Shown here piece after piece: positions 1 through 11,700 of a stretch of 36,676 nucleotides of DNA (position 1 is the stretch's first letter; every line of letters begins with the position of its first letter). The stretch is from Chromera velia. Taxonomy: Eukaryota > Sar > Chromeraceae. The position numbers were made by a program, and so were the translations under genes. The notes under the pieces were generated by a model. It made no database searches, had not been told where the DNA came from, and saw nothing but the letters and a program-made list of their open reading frames with translations. Location: positions 1-36,676 of the forward strand of contig JAHBMJ010001021.1 in the NCBI GenBank assembly GCA_018398765.1, given 5' to 3'.

Positions 1-620
1 CCCCCGCAGTCTTCTTCATCTTCCAATCCGGACCCGAACCCTCCCCTCCCACCTCCCTCCCTTCCCTCTTCTTCCTCCTCTTCGTCGTCGTCCTCCTCCT
101 CAGCTATCGCAGCAGCATTGCCGAATCCTCCGGCTCCCTCCGAAGACCCTCCCCCTGAAGCCCCACCATTATCAACCCCCCTGGAGAAGGTCGTCACCAG
201 GAAAATCAAGAAGGCTGCACCGAACAGAAGAGAACGAGCCAGAGCCAAATGCAGCCGCCGCCCCCGATCCCATGCCAGCCCCCGTCTCCGCGCCAGCCGC
301 AGCACCCAATTCCGCCTCGGCTTCGGCTTCTGCTTCTAGCGACATCCCCCACCGAGCTTCCACGCATGACCAAGAGCATCAAACCCGTCCCCTTCAGAAC
401 AGGAATCCTGAGAGAGAGAAGAGGTTCTGGAGAGGGTTTTCGGCCCCACCAGCACCGTCGCTCTTTCGGTATGGGACTTTGAGAGTTTCGTTACCGCCGA
501 AAGAGTCCTCCCGCAAGATACGAAGACACAGCATCAGAAGAATCCCCCTCCGCAGGGACACCCCCCCACCCCCCCACCCCTGTCTAAAGACCATGACGGT
601 GCCGGTCCCCACGTGCAGTT
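1..620 (+). CDS. Possible 3' coding exon(s), Pro/Ser/Ala-rich, partial
   Basis: The window opens inside G+C-rich, low-complexity sequence. Frame 1 is open to 339 with Ser and Pro runs followed by a basic stretch around 180-245. Frame 2 is open from base 2 to 733 and encodes Ala/Pro/Ser-rich then Arg-rich sequence. Frame 3 is open from 249 to 482. Composition is coding-like compared with the A+T-rich DNA after 1600, but I cannot choose the frame or place splice sites. No domain is recognised. It may be the penultimate exon of a gene whose last exon is 1270-1359. After about 630 the sequence becomes T-rich and then microsatellite, which fits an intron. Confidence 0.3.
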
Positions 621-839
621 TTCCTTCTTTTTTTCTTTTTTCTTTTTTTCTTTTTTTATTTGTTGAGTTTTCTTGTCTTGTCTTTTTTTCTCTTCCTTGT
701 CTTGAGTGGAAGCAGCAGAGGAGTAGCGTGTGAAACCAGTGATCACGTGAAAGTCTGTCGGGAGGTGGAGAGGCAAGGGGCGCTTAACTCTCACCTTTCG
801 GGCCCCCTGCCCACGTTGTTTGATTGTTGGTGATGTTCT

Positions 840-1269
840 TTTGTCTTTGTTCTTTCTTTCTTTCTTTCTTTCTTTTCTTTCTTTCTTTCTTTTTGTCTGT
901 TGTGTTCATGAAGACAAGGAGGGCAAAGAAGAAGAAACATATAGTCTGTCTGTCTGTCTGTCTGTCTGTCTGTGTCTGCTTGTTTGTGTGTCTGTTTGTC
1001 TGTCTGTCTGCCTGTCTGTCAGAAAGAAAGGAAGCGATTCGGAAAAATTGAAGTGAAGAAAAGACGATATAGTCTGTCTGTCTGTTGTATTCATGAAGAA
1101 AAGAAGGGAGAAGAAGAAACATATAGTCTGTCTGCCTGCCTGTCTGTCTGTCTGTCTGTCTGTCTGTCTTTTACTGTCGACTGCAATTGTTTTTTGTTTG
1201 CGTCAATCTTTGGCTGCACCTTGTTCCACTTTGTTGTTTTTATTCGTTTTGTGACCTGTCTGTCTGCAG
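840..1269. repeat. Microsatellite cluster (CTTT)n and (CTGT)n, probable intron
   Basis: A (CTTT)n block lies at about 850-893. Several (CTGT)n blocks follow at about 944-972, 991-1021, 1072-1086 and 1128-1168, separated by repeated copies of a segment containing 'attcatgaag'. The block ends in 'ctgtctgtctgcag' at 1269, a good pyrimidine-rich 3' splice site. Long ORFs read through it on both strands are repeat artefacts. Confidence 0.75.
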
Positions 1270-1359
1270 GGCCAACTGGAGAGGAGAGAGAAGGAGTCTG
1301 GGAGGTCGGTGGAGGATAAGAGGAGAGCCATGTGTGAAAAGCTCGGAAAGGGATGCTGA
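1270..1359 (+). CDS. Possible terminal exon of the upstream plus-strand gene
   Basis: The exon follows the acceptor 'tgtctgcag' at 1261-1269. It reads 29 codons of charged, helix-like sequence (begins GQLERREKESG, ends CEKLGKGC) and then TGA at 1357-1359. Upstream coding sequence would lie before the CTTT/CTGT intron, but no donor of matching phase could be fixed. No family is recognised. The call rests on the acceptor and amino-acid composition only. Confidence 0.3.
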   Translation, partial: GQLERREKESGRSVEDKRRAMCEKLGKGC

Positions 1360-3429
1360 CCGACGTATCAACCATACAGGCGTCTCTGAAGCAATTGGGG
1401 GGAAGTGAAGCAAATGAGGGGACAGAGAATTGAGGAGCGGTGCGGTCTTCATCAGAGGACGGGTATGCTAGCGGAAACGGGCAGAGAGATCTGCGGGGCG
1501 CACGGCCGGAAAAGATTGTGGGACGAGTGGGAGTGCGTGAACGAGGATGCTAAACGTACGTTGAATTCTTCTATTTCATTACATCTGTTGTGCATGCTTT
1601 CTTCCGATGGCGCAAGAACGCTAGCTTAGTAGCAGACAGCTGGCGATGCGGTGCGGTCTCGATCAGTCTCAATAGTAGAATCTCTATAAGCAGATAATAC
1701 AATGTATACGTCTTTTTATATGCTTGGTCAAGCCGCGACTCAAGCGATCATCCTTAGGCTAGCGATCGTTCCACACCGGGGTAATCCTTTTAATATATTC
1801 CTTTGAATCCTTTCTCGATTTCTCTTTGATACTTGAATTATATTAGCATAGCATCATTGCTGCATCAATATGAATGTGTACTATTACACGGTAGTAATAC
1901 CCTGTTTCAGTCGATCTAGTGAGGTCTCAATAGTCTTTTTACACTTTTTTTTTTTTTTTAACAAAGACGAACCTAAAGACAAACACCAGTGTTTATATGA
2001 TTACACAGGATTATAGGATTACAGTGTGTTCGGGGCCGGAGCCCTAGACCTGCGAACCAGTTATCTGACGTCCGCCTTACACCATATATTCATGCACATT
2101 ACTCCACATCATGCACAGAGATATAAAATGATAGGCTTAGCCATTGGCTTAGCTAGCCAAAGATTATTTTTTGGCTTAGCCAATGTCAGTGCTAACTAGT
2201 GCTAAAAGTGTTAAGTATATACTTACTTACTTACTTAATTGTGGTTAAGCCTAGGGTCTCTAAAACCAGAGACAAATGGCAACCTATGCATGTAGTTACT
2301 GTGTGTTGCTTGTTTTGGTAAGTATATTCTGTATGTATAAGAAAAAGAAATAAGTTTAGATGGGGAAAAAAACTTGTGTTGCCTTTGCAAAGGCCTGTAC
2401 CCTTTATGGCACAGGTCTTTGCAGAGGCGGGGGGGGGGCCAGGGGGGGGCAAAGGCCCCTAGTAAAAAAAAAATGATGTAATTTTCCCTTAGAAAACAAG
2501 CTTTTTTGTAGATGAATTTTGATTTAGTATCGTAAGAAACATGTTTGAGTGTTTAACTAACTTCAGCAAATCAGCCAGCCAAAGGCTCTTTTTTGGCTTA
2601 GCTTTAGTGCTAAATCAATTTAACATCTCTGATCATGCATGCATATATATAACAACATACATGATCCCATCATGACACATGCATTTTTTGCATTGCACTT
2701 TAAAACCATTGCAACTGCCAACAAATATGGATATATTTGAATTACAGTCCCGGGATAAGATTTAGATTATGCTTGATTTCAGGGTTGCTTTTTCCTCCGG
2801 CTATGACCCTTTGTGGCCGGCTATGGCTGGCCGGCCGGCCAGAGACGTTGCTTACATATTGGCTATGGCCGGAAAAAAAATAGTAAAAAATGACCCCTAA
2901 AAAAAAAAATTTTGTCTGCGGCGCTAGACCCCCTATACATTATAAAACGTTTTTAAAACAATTTTTAAGCATCTTTCAACAACAAAAAAAACTATTTAAA
3001 AAAGTTAGGAGCCTAAAAAAATTAAAAAAAAAAAAACTCTGGCCGGGTGACAAAAAATTAAAAAAAATCTCAAACCTCGCCCCCGATCAGCAAGATGCCT
3101 GCTGCTAGCTTCTCCACTAGCTGGAGGAGAAGGATATTGGGAGGTCGTAGGGGGTTAATCGGACTAAGTCTTTCAATCTACATTTCTAGAGGGTTCAACT
3201 GGCTTTGCGGTGAAGAGCTTTGGGCAGTGGCGTGCTCATAGTCTGTCTGTTTAGGTGAAATGCATGTGGTGTGGTCAATTTTTTTCTGTGTATAACAGAG
3301 GGCACTATGCACAAACCATCCGCTTCTAGTTACAGAATCAAATTCTGCTTACATATATTTAAGCTGTCTGACCTATTCACTACAATTCTTGACAAGGCAA
3401 TAAATTCATTTTATGTTGTTTTTATTAAA
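1360..3429. other. Non-coding, A+T-rich, repeat-bearing region
   Basis: I see no supportable gene. A diverged motif built on 'ggcttagc' with 'agccaaag' and 'agtgctaa' recurs at about 2128-2205 and 2570-2625, probably an old dispersed repeat. At 2780-2880 there is a cluster of 'ggctatgg/ggccgg' units including a run of CCGG palindromes. It is followed at 2870-3080 by A-homopolymer-rich sequence. Short ORFs here are compositional. Confidence 0.5.
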
Positions 3430-3499
3430 CTTCCTACCGCCTGTGGAAAAATTATTTAAGCCTTCTTCCTAGTCCTAACTCTCAAACTAACCATGATAT
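3430..3499. repeat. Truncated copy of the 5821-6207 MITE
   Basis: These bases (starting near 'ctaccgcctgtgg' and ending 'aaccatgatat') match 5821-5887 almost base for base in the same orientation. Similarity stops exactly where the terminal repeat of the 1.9 kb element begins, so the copy looks cut by that insertion. The expected remainder is not found after 5408, so the rest is deleted or too diverged to recognise. Confidence 0.65.
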
Positions 3500-5408
3500 C
3501 CCTAATGAATTGGAAGTTGAATTAGGCGTCGAATTGGTAGTACTACCAATTTTTTACCGCCAGTAACTCCCAATTTTGAAAAATTGGTACCCAGTCTAGT
3601 GAAAGAAGTACATAGAGTTTGAAGCTAAAATTTTGTGTACAGGCTAGACAGGAGCTCACTAGTCTTTAGCCGTAGTCATTAAACTCTAATTCATTACTAG
3701 GAACAAATTTTATGAACACTTAGAGTCACCTAAAAATTGGGAGTTACCAATTTTTAAATAGGAATTTTTTAGGACCGCCGAAAAAAAAATTGGTAGTACA
3801 AAAAAAAAAAAAATGGGACTCAACTTGAAACTTTTATTTTATGTATCATAGTGCACCGCTAACGCAATGCTAAATGGACAGTGGATAGCTCTATACAACC
3901 TGCATGTACCAGTACAAAAAACAGAGTGAAAATCGATCCAATTAACCATGTAAGCCTACCAGAATTCATAATCCCTCCGTATACCGGACAGTGGCTGCTG
4001 ATCTTTGTTCAGATCATGCCCCTCTCTCCCAAACATCTCCTACTTACTGGTTTCCAGATGCCTCAAATAGAGATTATATTCCTTCTTCTTCTCCTCTGAT
4101 AGATTTTGGGGGGGGGCAATATGGGTGTACTGAAAAACAACCAAGGAATCATCTGGGAAAATTCCGATGTCTGAAGAAGTTGGCTTTCGCGAGAACCACC
4201 TGGAGGTCAAACAGCGGGGTTTCACAGGAATTTCTCTTTTGTTGTCTCTGCTTTTCTTTTTCATCCTGCGGTTCGTTCAACATAATATTTTGCATATCGC
4301 AGACGAGGGTGAAGCGAAAAAAGAGCTGGGACTTTTTCTTGTTTGGGCAGTGAATGAGAAGAAGCTCTTTCAGATGGAGGAATTGAATTCGTTTCTGTTT
4401 GATTCAGATATATCACAGTGGCAAAAAACAAGGCTGCCCCCTACTCAGTGGGTCTGAGGGATTCTAAAAAACAATAGAAAGATTAAATTGGGGGCTGCAG
4501 ATGTTAGACACGTTTTCCCTCGCATGGTTAAGTTCATAGAAAAAATGTGCCTAGACATTTTTGTTGTAGAGAACCCTCCTACTTGTTCTTTTTACTTGCA
4601 TTCATAGATCTTTTCCACGTTGACAGGTTCAATCATGGATGAGAAACTTGCAGAGCTGAAGACGGTGATAAAGACTTGGCAAGACCTTTTTTGCAAGTCT
4701 TATGGGTGGGCGGTCCCAAAAACTCACTTCTACTCGCACTTCCCGGTGTGGATCTGCCGGTTTGGGGGGTTGAACACAGCGAAATGCTACGGCTTTGAAT
4801 CGTATCATAAGAAGGTTTGCAAACGTTTTATCCTATAGGGGGGACGTTATTCATATGATCGTTTTATTCTGGAAGATCTGGTTTTTACGTGGTTGTGCAA
4901 GAGAAAGAAAGCCATGCAAGCATATTTTACCGATGTGTCACACCAGGAGGGACTTCGAGCATGAATAATACTATGAAACTATATAAAACTTATCGATTTA
5001 TGAAATTCTGTGCAGCTGCAACACTGTTCTATTACAGTGTTCTTTTTTTCTATATATATTTTACTTTCTAGGAGAAGTTATAAAATTGGTAGTCAAAAAC
5101 AAAAAATTGGGTGTTGATTTTCTTAAAAATTGGTAGTTAGTCCTAGAAAAAAATTGGTGACTCCCAATTTTTAGGTGACTCTAAGTGTTCATAAAATTTG
5201 TTCCTAGTAATGAATTAGAGTCTAAGGACTACGGCTAAAGACTAGTGAGCCCCTGTCTAGCCCGTACACAAAATTTTAGCTTCAAACTCCATGTACTTCT
5301 TTCACTAGACTAGGTACCAATTTTTCAAAATTGGGAGTTACTGGCGGTAAAAAATTGGTAGTACTACCAATTCGACGCCTAATTCAACTCCCAATTCATT
5401 CGGGATAT
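3496..5408. mobile_element. DNA transposon-like element with ~300-bp terminal inverted repeats
   Basis: Bases 3496-3800 reappear as the reverse complement at 5090-5408. Shared blocks include 'gaattaggcgtcgaattgg', the palindrome 'attggtagtactaccaat', 'actcccaattttgaaaaat' and 'ctagtctttagccgtagtc'. The arms differ by scattered substitutions and are more diverged at their inner ends. The 1.3 kb centre holds transposase-like exon remnants. Clear target duplications were not seen, partly because the left flank is itself a repeat. Long arms and small size suggest a degenerate or non-autonomous cut-and-paste element; the superfamily is not assignable by eye. Confidence 0.75.
4303..4838 (+). pseudogene. 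Transposase-like exon remnants inside the 1.9 kb element
   Basis: Two exon-like segments are visible. The first follows a pyrimidine-rich acceptor ending 'catatcgcag' (4302) and reads an acidic-basic stretch containing EGEAKKELGLF to a stop near 4455. The second follows 'cacgttgacag' (4627) and reads through 'GWAVPKTHFYSHFPVWICRF' and then GFESYHKKVCKRF to a stop at 4838. The pattern of K/T-P-K-x-H-(F/Y)-x-x-H-(F/Y)-P, then R-F-G and (F/Y)-E, is seen in the C-terminal part of several CACTA/Plavaka-like transposase-associated proteins. That family link is by motif memory and uncertain. Short exons, stops and no recognisable catalytic core indicate decay. Confidence 0.4.
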
Positions 5409-5820
5409 GTTAATTCTTCATTTTTTTTTATGTTTCCTCCCTGACACCAGGCTGCAAAATGTAAAGCAGCTGTCTTCTAGATTTGAAAACGCTGCTGCGT
5501 GTAAGGTAGTTTTATAATTGAGTTAAAGTAATATATGAATCTGTAGTATCCTCTACAATTCTTGAGAAATGAAAGAAAATCATATAAATAAACATCTGCA
5601 TCCTTATTCATCTTTTTCTGCCCGCTTTGTCTTCTCTTTTGTCTAACTTCCCCTTGACACAAACCGCACCACATACTGTTAGCTTAGAGTAGATGTCTGA
5701 TATTCTACTAAAGTATAAGCTTTGAGCTGTTTGCTGCCTTGCTGTATGAGTCAGAGCACCACACTTATTGTATTTAAAAAAATAGCCTTGGAAAACATGT
5801 TTGTATCAAAAATTAGGCTT
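5409..5820. other. Non-coding spacer between elements
   Basis: A+T-rich sequence with no coding signal. The only open frame (minus, about 5477-5674) has no recognisable domain or splice context. Confidence 0.4.
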
Positions 5821-6207
5821 TGCTCCACCTGTGGAAAAATTATTTGAGCCTTCTTCCTAGTCTTAACTCTCAAACTAACCATGATATGAAGCTAATATTT
5901 TGAGAATATCTTATAACAACTGCAAACTATTTTTTTATAAAACACAGATAGTTTTAAGGTGATTCAAGAATGAAATATCAAAGATTATATTTTTAAAAAA
6001 AGTCAGAAAAAAATTGAATTTCAAAACTCAAATATTTTTTATAGTTTTTTACCTTTATAGTCTAGTGACTCTATGAAATTTAAAAATTAAGGCTTTTAAA
6101 CCCCACACTCTATAACCAAGTAGATAAGATTTTTTGAGACTAAATTTAAAATATGCTAGAATTTTTGGCGATTTTTTTCATTAATAATTTTTCTACAGGC
6201 GGTAGCA
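5821..6207. mobile_element. Small MITE, ~390 bp
   Basis: Imperfect terminal inverted repeats of about 24 bp bound the unit: 'ctgtggaaaaattatt' at the left (5829-5844) and its reverse complement 'aataatttttctacag' at the right (6183-6198), each extended by a CC(A/G)CC-type sequence. The interior is A+T-rich and non-coding. A left-end fragment of a second copy lies at 3430-3499. Target duplications could not be read with confidence. Confidence 0.6.
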
Positions 6208-6631
6208 CTATATGCTATAACATAAACTTAAATTCTACCACCATAATCCGGTCTGACCAGCCTAGCTGTGAAGCCCTCCTTCCTGCACTGTTTCCTTTAC
6301 AGAAGAAGCAATTCTTTGTACTTGATTAGCGGCGCTAAACGTTGCTGTTGAGCGTATCCATTAGTGTTGTGCCTGTGTATTTCTTTACAGGTAACATTCA
6401 CTAACTTCCACGTGCCGCGGTGATCGTGATTTTTCCCTAGCTGAGCAACCAGTCTTTTGAACATATTTGAGCAGATTTGCATAGAAGTAACGATTTTAAA
6501 TGCTCTAAAAAACTTTAAATTGCTTTAAGTAACCTAGTTTTACTTTATAATGAAGCTAGAATATAGTAAATTTAAAAGTCACTTTGAATTCCACTAAGTC
6601 ATACTTTGGAGTCCACTCTGTTTAAAATAGG

Positions 6632-6900
6632 CAGACCAGCAAAATGAGAGAATGACACTGGCAGAATAGCAGGAAGGCAGAGAGATATACAAAAATACAG
6701 ACGTACATAGTTAGGCCTGCCTAGCAGGCGGCAAACAGGCAGATATCCCAAACGGCAGAATAGGCAGACCGGCAAAATAAGACAATGACACTGGCAGAAT
6801 AGCAGGAAGGCAGAGAGACATGCAAAGACGTAAACATAGGCAGGCAGGCTAGCAGGCAGACAAGTAGGCAGACAAACAGATAGACAGGCACACAGGCTGC
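6632..6900. repeat. Direct repeat and GGCAGA-rich tract
   Basis: A segment of about 60 bp containing 'aatgacactggcagaatagc' occurs at about 6632-6690 and again at about 6765-6822. It is followed to 6900 by irregular 'ggcagaca/ggcaggca' units. At 7130-7330 pyrimidine-strand counterparts ('tgcctgaccgcattcctaat') resemble diverged units of the 35-bp minisatellite at 35505-36127. Confidence 0.55.
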
Positions 6901-7599
6901 TCTCTTAGTGACCCTGTTTGCTCACATCTCATCTCTTTACTTAATTGCATTTCACTTCTCTTATCTTGCCTCTCTTATGTCATTTCTCTCAATTCCAACC
7001 TTTTATCCGACCTCTCAGCTGCACACATCTCTACATGCGATCTCACAAACTTTAACAAACTGTGAGATTCAGAGGTCACAATCCGACTATGTTTCCGTCT
7101 TAACGTTTCCTTCCGGCACGACTGAGTGTGCTCCTACCTACCTGCCTGTTAGCTATCGTGCAGGGATGCCTTCCTGTATGCCTGACCGCATTCCTAATTT
7201 GGTCTTATTTTCTGAGTGTGCTCAAAGTTCTGCCTCCCTGCCTGTTTAACTGCTTTCTTATTATCCCAGGTGCCCATTCTGTCTGCCTGACAGTCACTAC
7301 CTCCCGAATTTTGATCTTTCTATTTCCTAGTCTGTTTCCCCGTATTCACTGGAAAGTTTTGACTGGACTGCCCTTTCCAAGCACTGCCTTTAAAAAATTG
7401 TTAGTCTCATAACCTTCCATATTTTGCTTTTTTGCTCTTCCATCTTTTCTCCCGTCATCTTTTCTGTCCTCTTTATCTGTTCTGTGTTTCTTCTTTCTTT
7501 CTGTCACTGTTTTCTTCATTCTCTTCCCCCTTTTTCTTTCTCTCTCCGGACATACCTCTTATCTTACCTGTTTTTTCATAACAGCGCCTGAAAGTTATT

Positions 7600-7790
7600 T
7601 CATGATAAGTTTTCTCGACTTGATTGTACTCGATGGTCAACATTGACCGGCATTTATTGAACATTAAATTACTTTTTAATACATGTTTTTCATGATGGTA
7701 TTGCATGATAAGTTTCCTTGACTTGATCATACTTGATCCATAAGTTGATCGTCAACATTGATCAGCATTTATTGCAATTATTGCATAAAA
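7600..7790. repeat. Direct duplication of ~75 bp
   Basis: The block 'catgataagttt...cttgat...ggtcaacattga...cagcatttattg' at about 7600-7660 recurs at about 7705-7775 with substitutions and an added 'cataagttgatcg'. The surrounding sequence to 8220 is A+T-rich, and I see no gene in it. Confidence 0.6.
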
Positions 7791-8243
7791 ATATAAACTC
7801 TTTTATAATTATAAGCTGTTTGAGGAGATTCAGGAAAATTTATACCTGATTGCAAAACTCTTTTGACCGATTATTGATGAGTTCATTAATTAGTACACAA
7901 AACATTGATCAAAAAATATTCTATAAAGAAGGTTACAGAATGTCTTTACCCGTAAATCTAAGGATTTTTAGAATATTCTATGACGTGCATAGGTGCTATT
8001 CGTCTTTAATTAATTTTGGTGACTTCAGTATACAGGTTATTTATTAGTACATTTACATTAAATATATATATTCATCGACTGATTGATTGAGTGAGTGAAT
8101 GAGTGATTGATACATTTGGATATCATCAGTTTCCCAGGAAAGGATTTAGTAATCAGACCGTAGAATCAGACTGTAATCTTTTAACGTTTTCTTTCAGCCC
8201 GTCATAGTTTATATAGTTTGGCATAACACACTCACACGTCCTC

Positions 8244-8359
8244 AGTCACTTCCGTGCGCAAAGCGCGCGCACTCACTTGTACACTATAACCATGCATATA
8301 CTATAGTGGGGGGGCTGGCCATGTTTGGCGTATACCCGGCGCACAGGCGCACCCCGACC
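8244..8359. repeat. Dispersed two-part repeat, copy 1
   Basis: Part A (8244-8277) contains 'tgcgcaaagcgcgcgcactc'. Part B (8309-8359) contains 'ggcgtatacccggcgcacag' then 'gcgcaccccgacc'. Both parts recur at 21391-21502, but part A is there in reverse complement while part B keeps its orientation. A 'cactata...tatagtg' inverted repeat separates the parts here. No coding content. Confidence 0.7.
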
Positions 8360-8707
8360 AATTAAACCATACAGGCAACATTTTATCGATGTACGTACGT
8401 ATCATGTATACGCGTTAAGTTTCCCTTCTCGATGACTCGTACGGAAGGCTGTATGTTTCTGATTTAGCCGGTCGGATAGACGCACTGAGGAGAAGCCAAA
8501 GGACAAGGCAAAGAAGAGGGTGAAGCGTCCTCCAGGATCTGTTGTGATGATGAAGGTCCCATCAAGTGTTGTTTGTTGACACACTGTTGCAATACACACG
8601 TCAACAGCACATTCCTGCATGCATGCGGTGTTGCTTTCAGCAGCCGTCTACGTGTGGGAAGAGATGAGCTACCCCGTTCGTATGCTGTTGTCTTCTCCCA
8701 TTAAAAG

Positions 8708-11700
8708 GTGCGAACTCCTTTGCCGTGGATAGCAAACAGCAGAAACTTCGAAAGCAACATGCATGGGCGGTCGAGCAACAGCAGCAAATTTTCGAGTGTG
8801 GCTTACCACGCCATGCTCTGCCTGTTTTCTGGGAAGCATCTGTTGATCCGCACCCCCTGCACACCCAGAGGGAGCAACGAGAGCCAGTCCCAGGCAGCTG
8901 CCAAGGAGGTTCTTGTAAAAGAAGTTGCAGAAGCCCTTCAGACACTCTGGCCGTCCGTCTACATTTGCGAAATCGGAAACTCCATTTCCCTCTCGGACAT
9001 CTTCTTAACGATGCCCGTGAAGAGACAGATGGGAGGAGGGCGGGCAAGGGAAAGGCCTCATGAGATACAAATTCCAAATGTATTGATATTGCAAGTAAGT
9101 TTTTCACAGTCTTTACTTAATTGTGTGATTCACCGTCGTGTCGTCTTTGCCTGTCAATTGCCTCTTAAAATCTTGTAGCATGCACGTGATTGGTCCAGCA
9201 GCCGACTGCTTTGCGCTGCCGTCAGACACTCCACAGCAATGGAAAGAGAAAAGGCCTCAATTTTTCGTTTCTCAGTGACTGAGACGCAAAGTGAATGGAA
9301 GAGTCCGTCAGTCAGACGGCAAGTCAACCAGTTAACCAGGTTCAATCAACTTGTGTGCCTTTCTTTGCCTTGGTATCCGAGGAAATTATGTCACCTCTCA
9401 ATCGTCATTCCAGAGGATATCAGAGGGAGTAGCCCGCTATCCTTTCTTGAACACCCATTTCCCTCTCTTCTTTGCCTCATTGCTTTATTCTACCTGCTTG
9501 CCTGCCTCCTGTCCGCTTGGTTCAATGCAGGGCCTAGACCGGGCGTCCATACAGCTCCAGCAGGACCTGGCACTTCTCCTGGAGACCACCTGTCTGGAGC
9601 TAAAGGGCAACAGCAACAGCCAGGCGGTTGGAGGAGGAGCTCCCTTTGTGCTCCAGCTGCCGTCTCCTTTTCTGATTGTGGGTCTTGTGCAGTCCTGTCT
9701 TCCCCTGAAGGTCCGAGTCCTCGACGCGTTCCTCTTCTTTCTGGCTGACGACCCCCAGCCAGGAGGGGAAGAGAGGGACAATGACCAGGGGGGACATGGG
9801 GGACAGGCATACCGAAACAACGAAAACGGTGGGGGGGGAATCCGGATCCACTTTGAGGATGGGTTTCCTCCTGGGAGCCCCGGCATGATGCCCGGGTCCT
9901 TTGAGGGCCCCTCCAGGAGAGGTCTGCAGCCTGTCGACGAGGCCTGTCTGAAGCTTGCAGAGAGGGTGCTGAGTGACGAGGAGGACATGAGCAGAATCCG
10001 AAAAGTCCACGTCGACATGAGGGTGGACCAGTACATCAGAGACGTCATCGTGCACCTGAGAAACAGCCCTCTGGTACGCTCAGGCAGACAGGCAGCCCCG
10101 ATGTGAGGGGACTAGTGGAGCGACTGTGCTCAGCATTTTCTTCTTTTGCCACCTTGCGTCTCTCTCAAGCAACGTTTCTCTGTCCTTCCTTTCCGCAATC
10201 ATACTCGAACTCTTCCACACACAAAAAGAGAAGCCCGTGGCAGGGTCACCCACTGTGCAGAATTTTACTTGTTGGCTGTTTGTTGCATATGATCGTCTGT
10301 CTGGCCAAACTTTGGCCTTCTGTTGACGTCCCTGTTTCTTTGGCCACTCGTCATAATGCATGCATGTGGTGGGAGGGGCGATGCACGCATGCTCGCGTAC
10401 ATGGATGAATCATTTCTCCGTTGATGAACTTGACTTTTTGGGTCATACCTTCATCGCTCAAAAGCCGGACCCCCTACGGCCATCGACTCCCTCTCAGCTT
10501 GTGTGAGGCCCCTTGTGAAGCCGCAACAAGGTTCCATTAAGTGCTGTTCACATGCTCGTGCACCTCTTTGGTTGAAAGAAAGAAAGAACGCACACATGAC
10601 CGAGTACATTCCTTCCTTCCTTCCTTCCTTCCTTCCTTCATTCATTCATTCATTCATCTTTTCATTCACTCATCCATTCATTCATTCATTCATTCACTCA
10701 TTCATTCATTCATTCATTCATCCCGTCATGCTGCCCTCACATTTGTCCCTTCCTTCCTTCCTTCCTTGCTTCCTTCCTTTCTTCTTTCAGGTCGTTGAAG
10801 GTCCTTCGATTGCCGCGGCCTCTCATCTAAGGGAAGCTTCTCAGTCAGTCAGTCAGTCAGTTAGTCAGTCAGTCAGTCAGTCAGTCAGTTAGTAAGTCAG
10901 TCAGTCAGTCAGTTAGTAAGTCAGTCAGTTAGTCAGTCAGTCAGTCAGTTAGTCAGTCAGTCAGTCATTCATGCAGTCATTCAGTCATTCAGTCAGTCAG
11001 TGAGTCCTTGAATGAACGATTTTTACAACTGCTAGTCGTCTGGTGTATGTGTAGGCAGCTTTGTTCTCTTCCTTTGGAATCGCATTCGCAGTTTCCTTTT
11101 TTTTTTTTTTCCTTGCCTGACGTTCACCATGCGATTTGAATTAGTCACCTGAGACCTCTTGTTGAGCTTTATACACCCAAATGAATGCAACTATCTCTTC
11201 GCTGTCTGCTTTCTTTGTTTCTTCTCTTTACTGCGCTGTGGGTGTGTGATCACAATTGTGCATTCAGACTGGCGGCCTTCCTCTCGGCAGCAGAGAGGGG
11301 TACCCGGCGGAGCGGCACCCTCTCGGGGGAGGCGTACAGCAAGAGGACCAAGGGGGGGGCCGTCTTCGTCACACCTCAGCACGTCAAGGCCGTGGTCAGT
11401 CAGTCAGCCAGCCAGTCAAGCAATCTTGGGCAGAAAAAGAGAGCTCCATACGGTACTTCGTTTTTTCTTTCTCTTCTTAGTGATAAGAGTCATTCTAACT
11501 ACCTGAGTGATGGTGTCAGAAGCAGCGGAGCTTCGCATCGAATAAACTCAAGTTATTGTTGTGCGTCCACATGTACATATGCAGGCGCCCTCTGTTCTTG
11601 CCCATCGGATCAAACCAGCGCAGCACCCCGCCCCTGAACTCCTCAACGACCCATCCATGTCTTCAGACCCTCTCCAGCACTTCGGCCCTGGGGGCAGTCC

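Noticed and set aside
2890-3108. Lys-rich 72-aa ORF
   Set aside because: It is a translation of poly-A-rich sequence.
8637-9107. Minus-strand 156-aa ORF
   Set aside because: It overlaps the P-loop-region exon of the MoxR-like gene and has no motif; the plus-strand frame aligns to the family.
9485-10055. Minus-strand ORFs of 106-187 aa opposite MoxR-like exon 2
   Set aside because: The plus strand has homology, splice sites and phase agreement; the minus frames are shadows of G+C-rich coding sequence.
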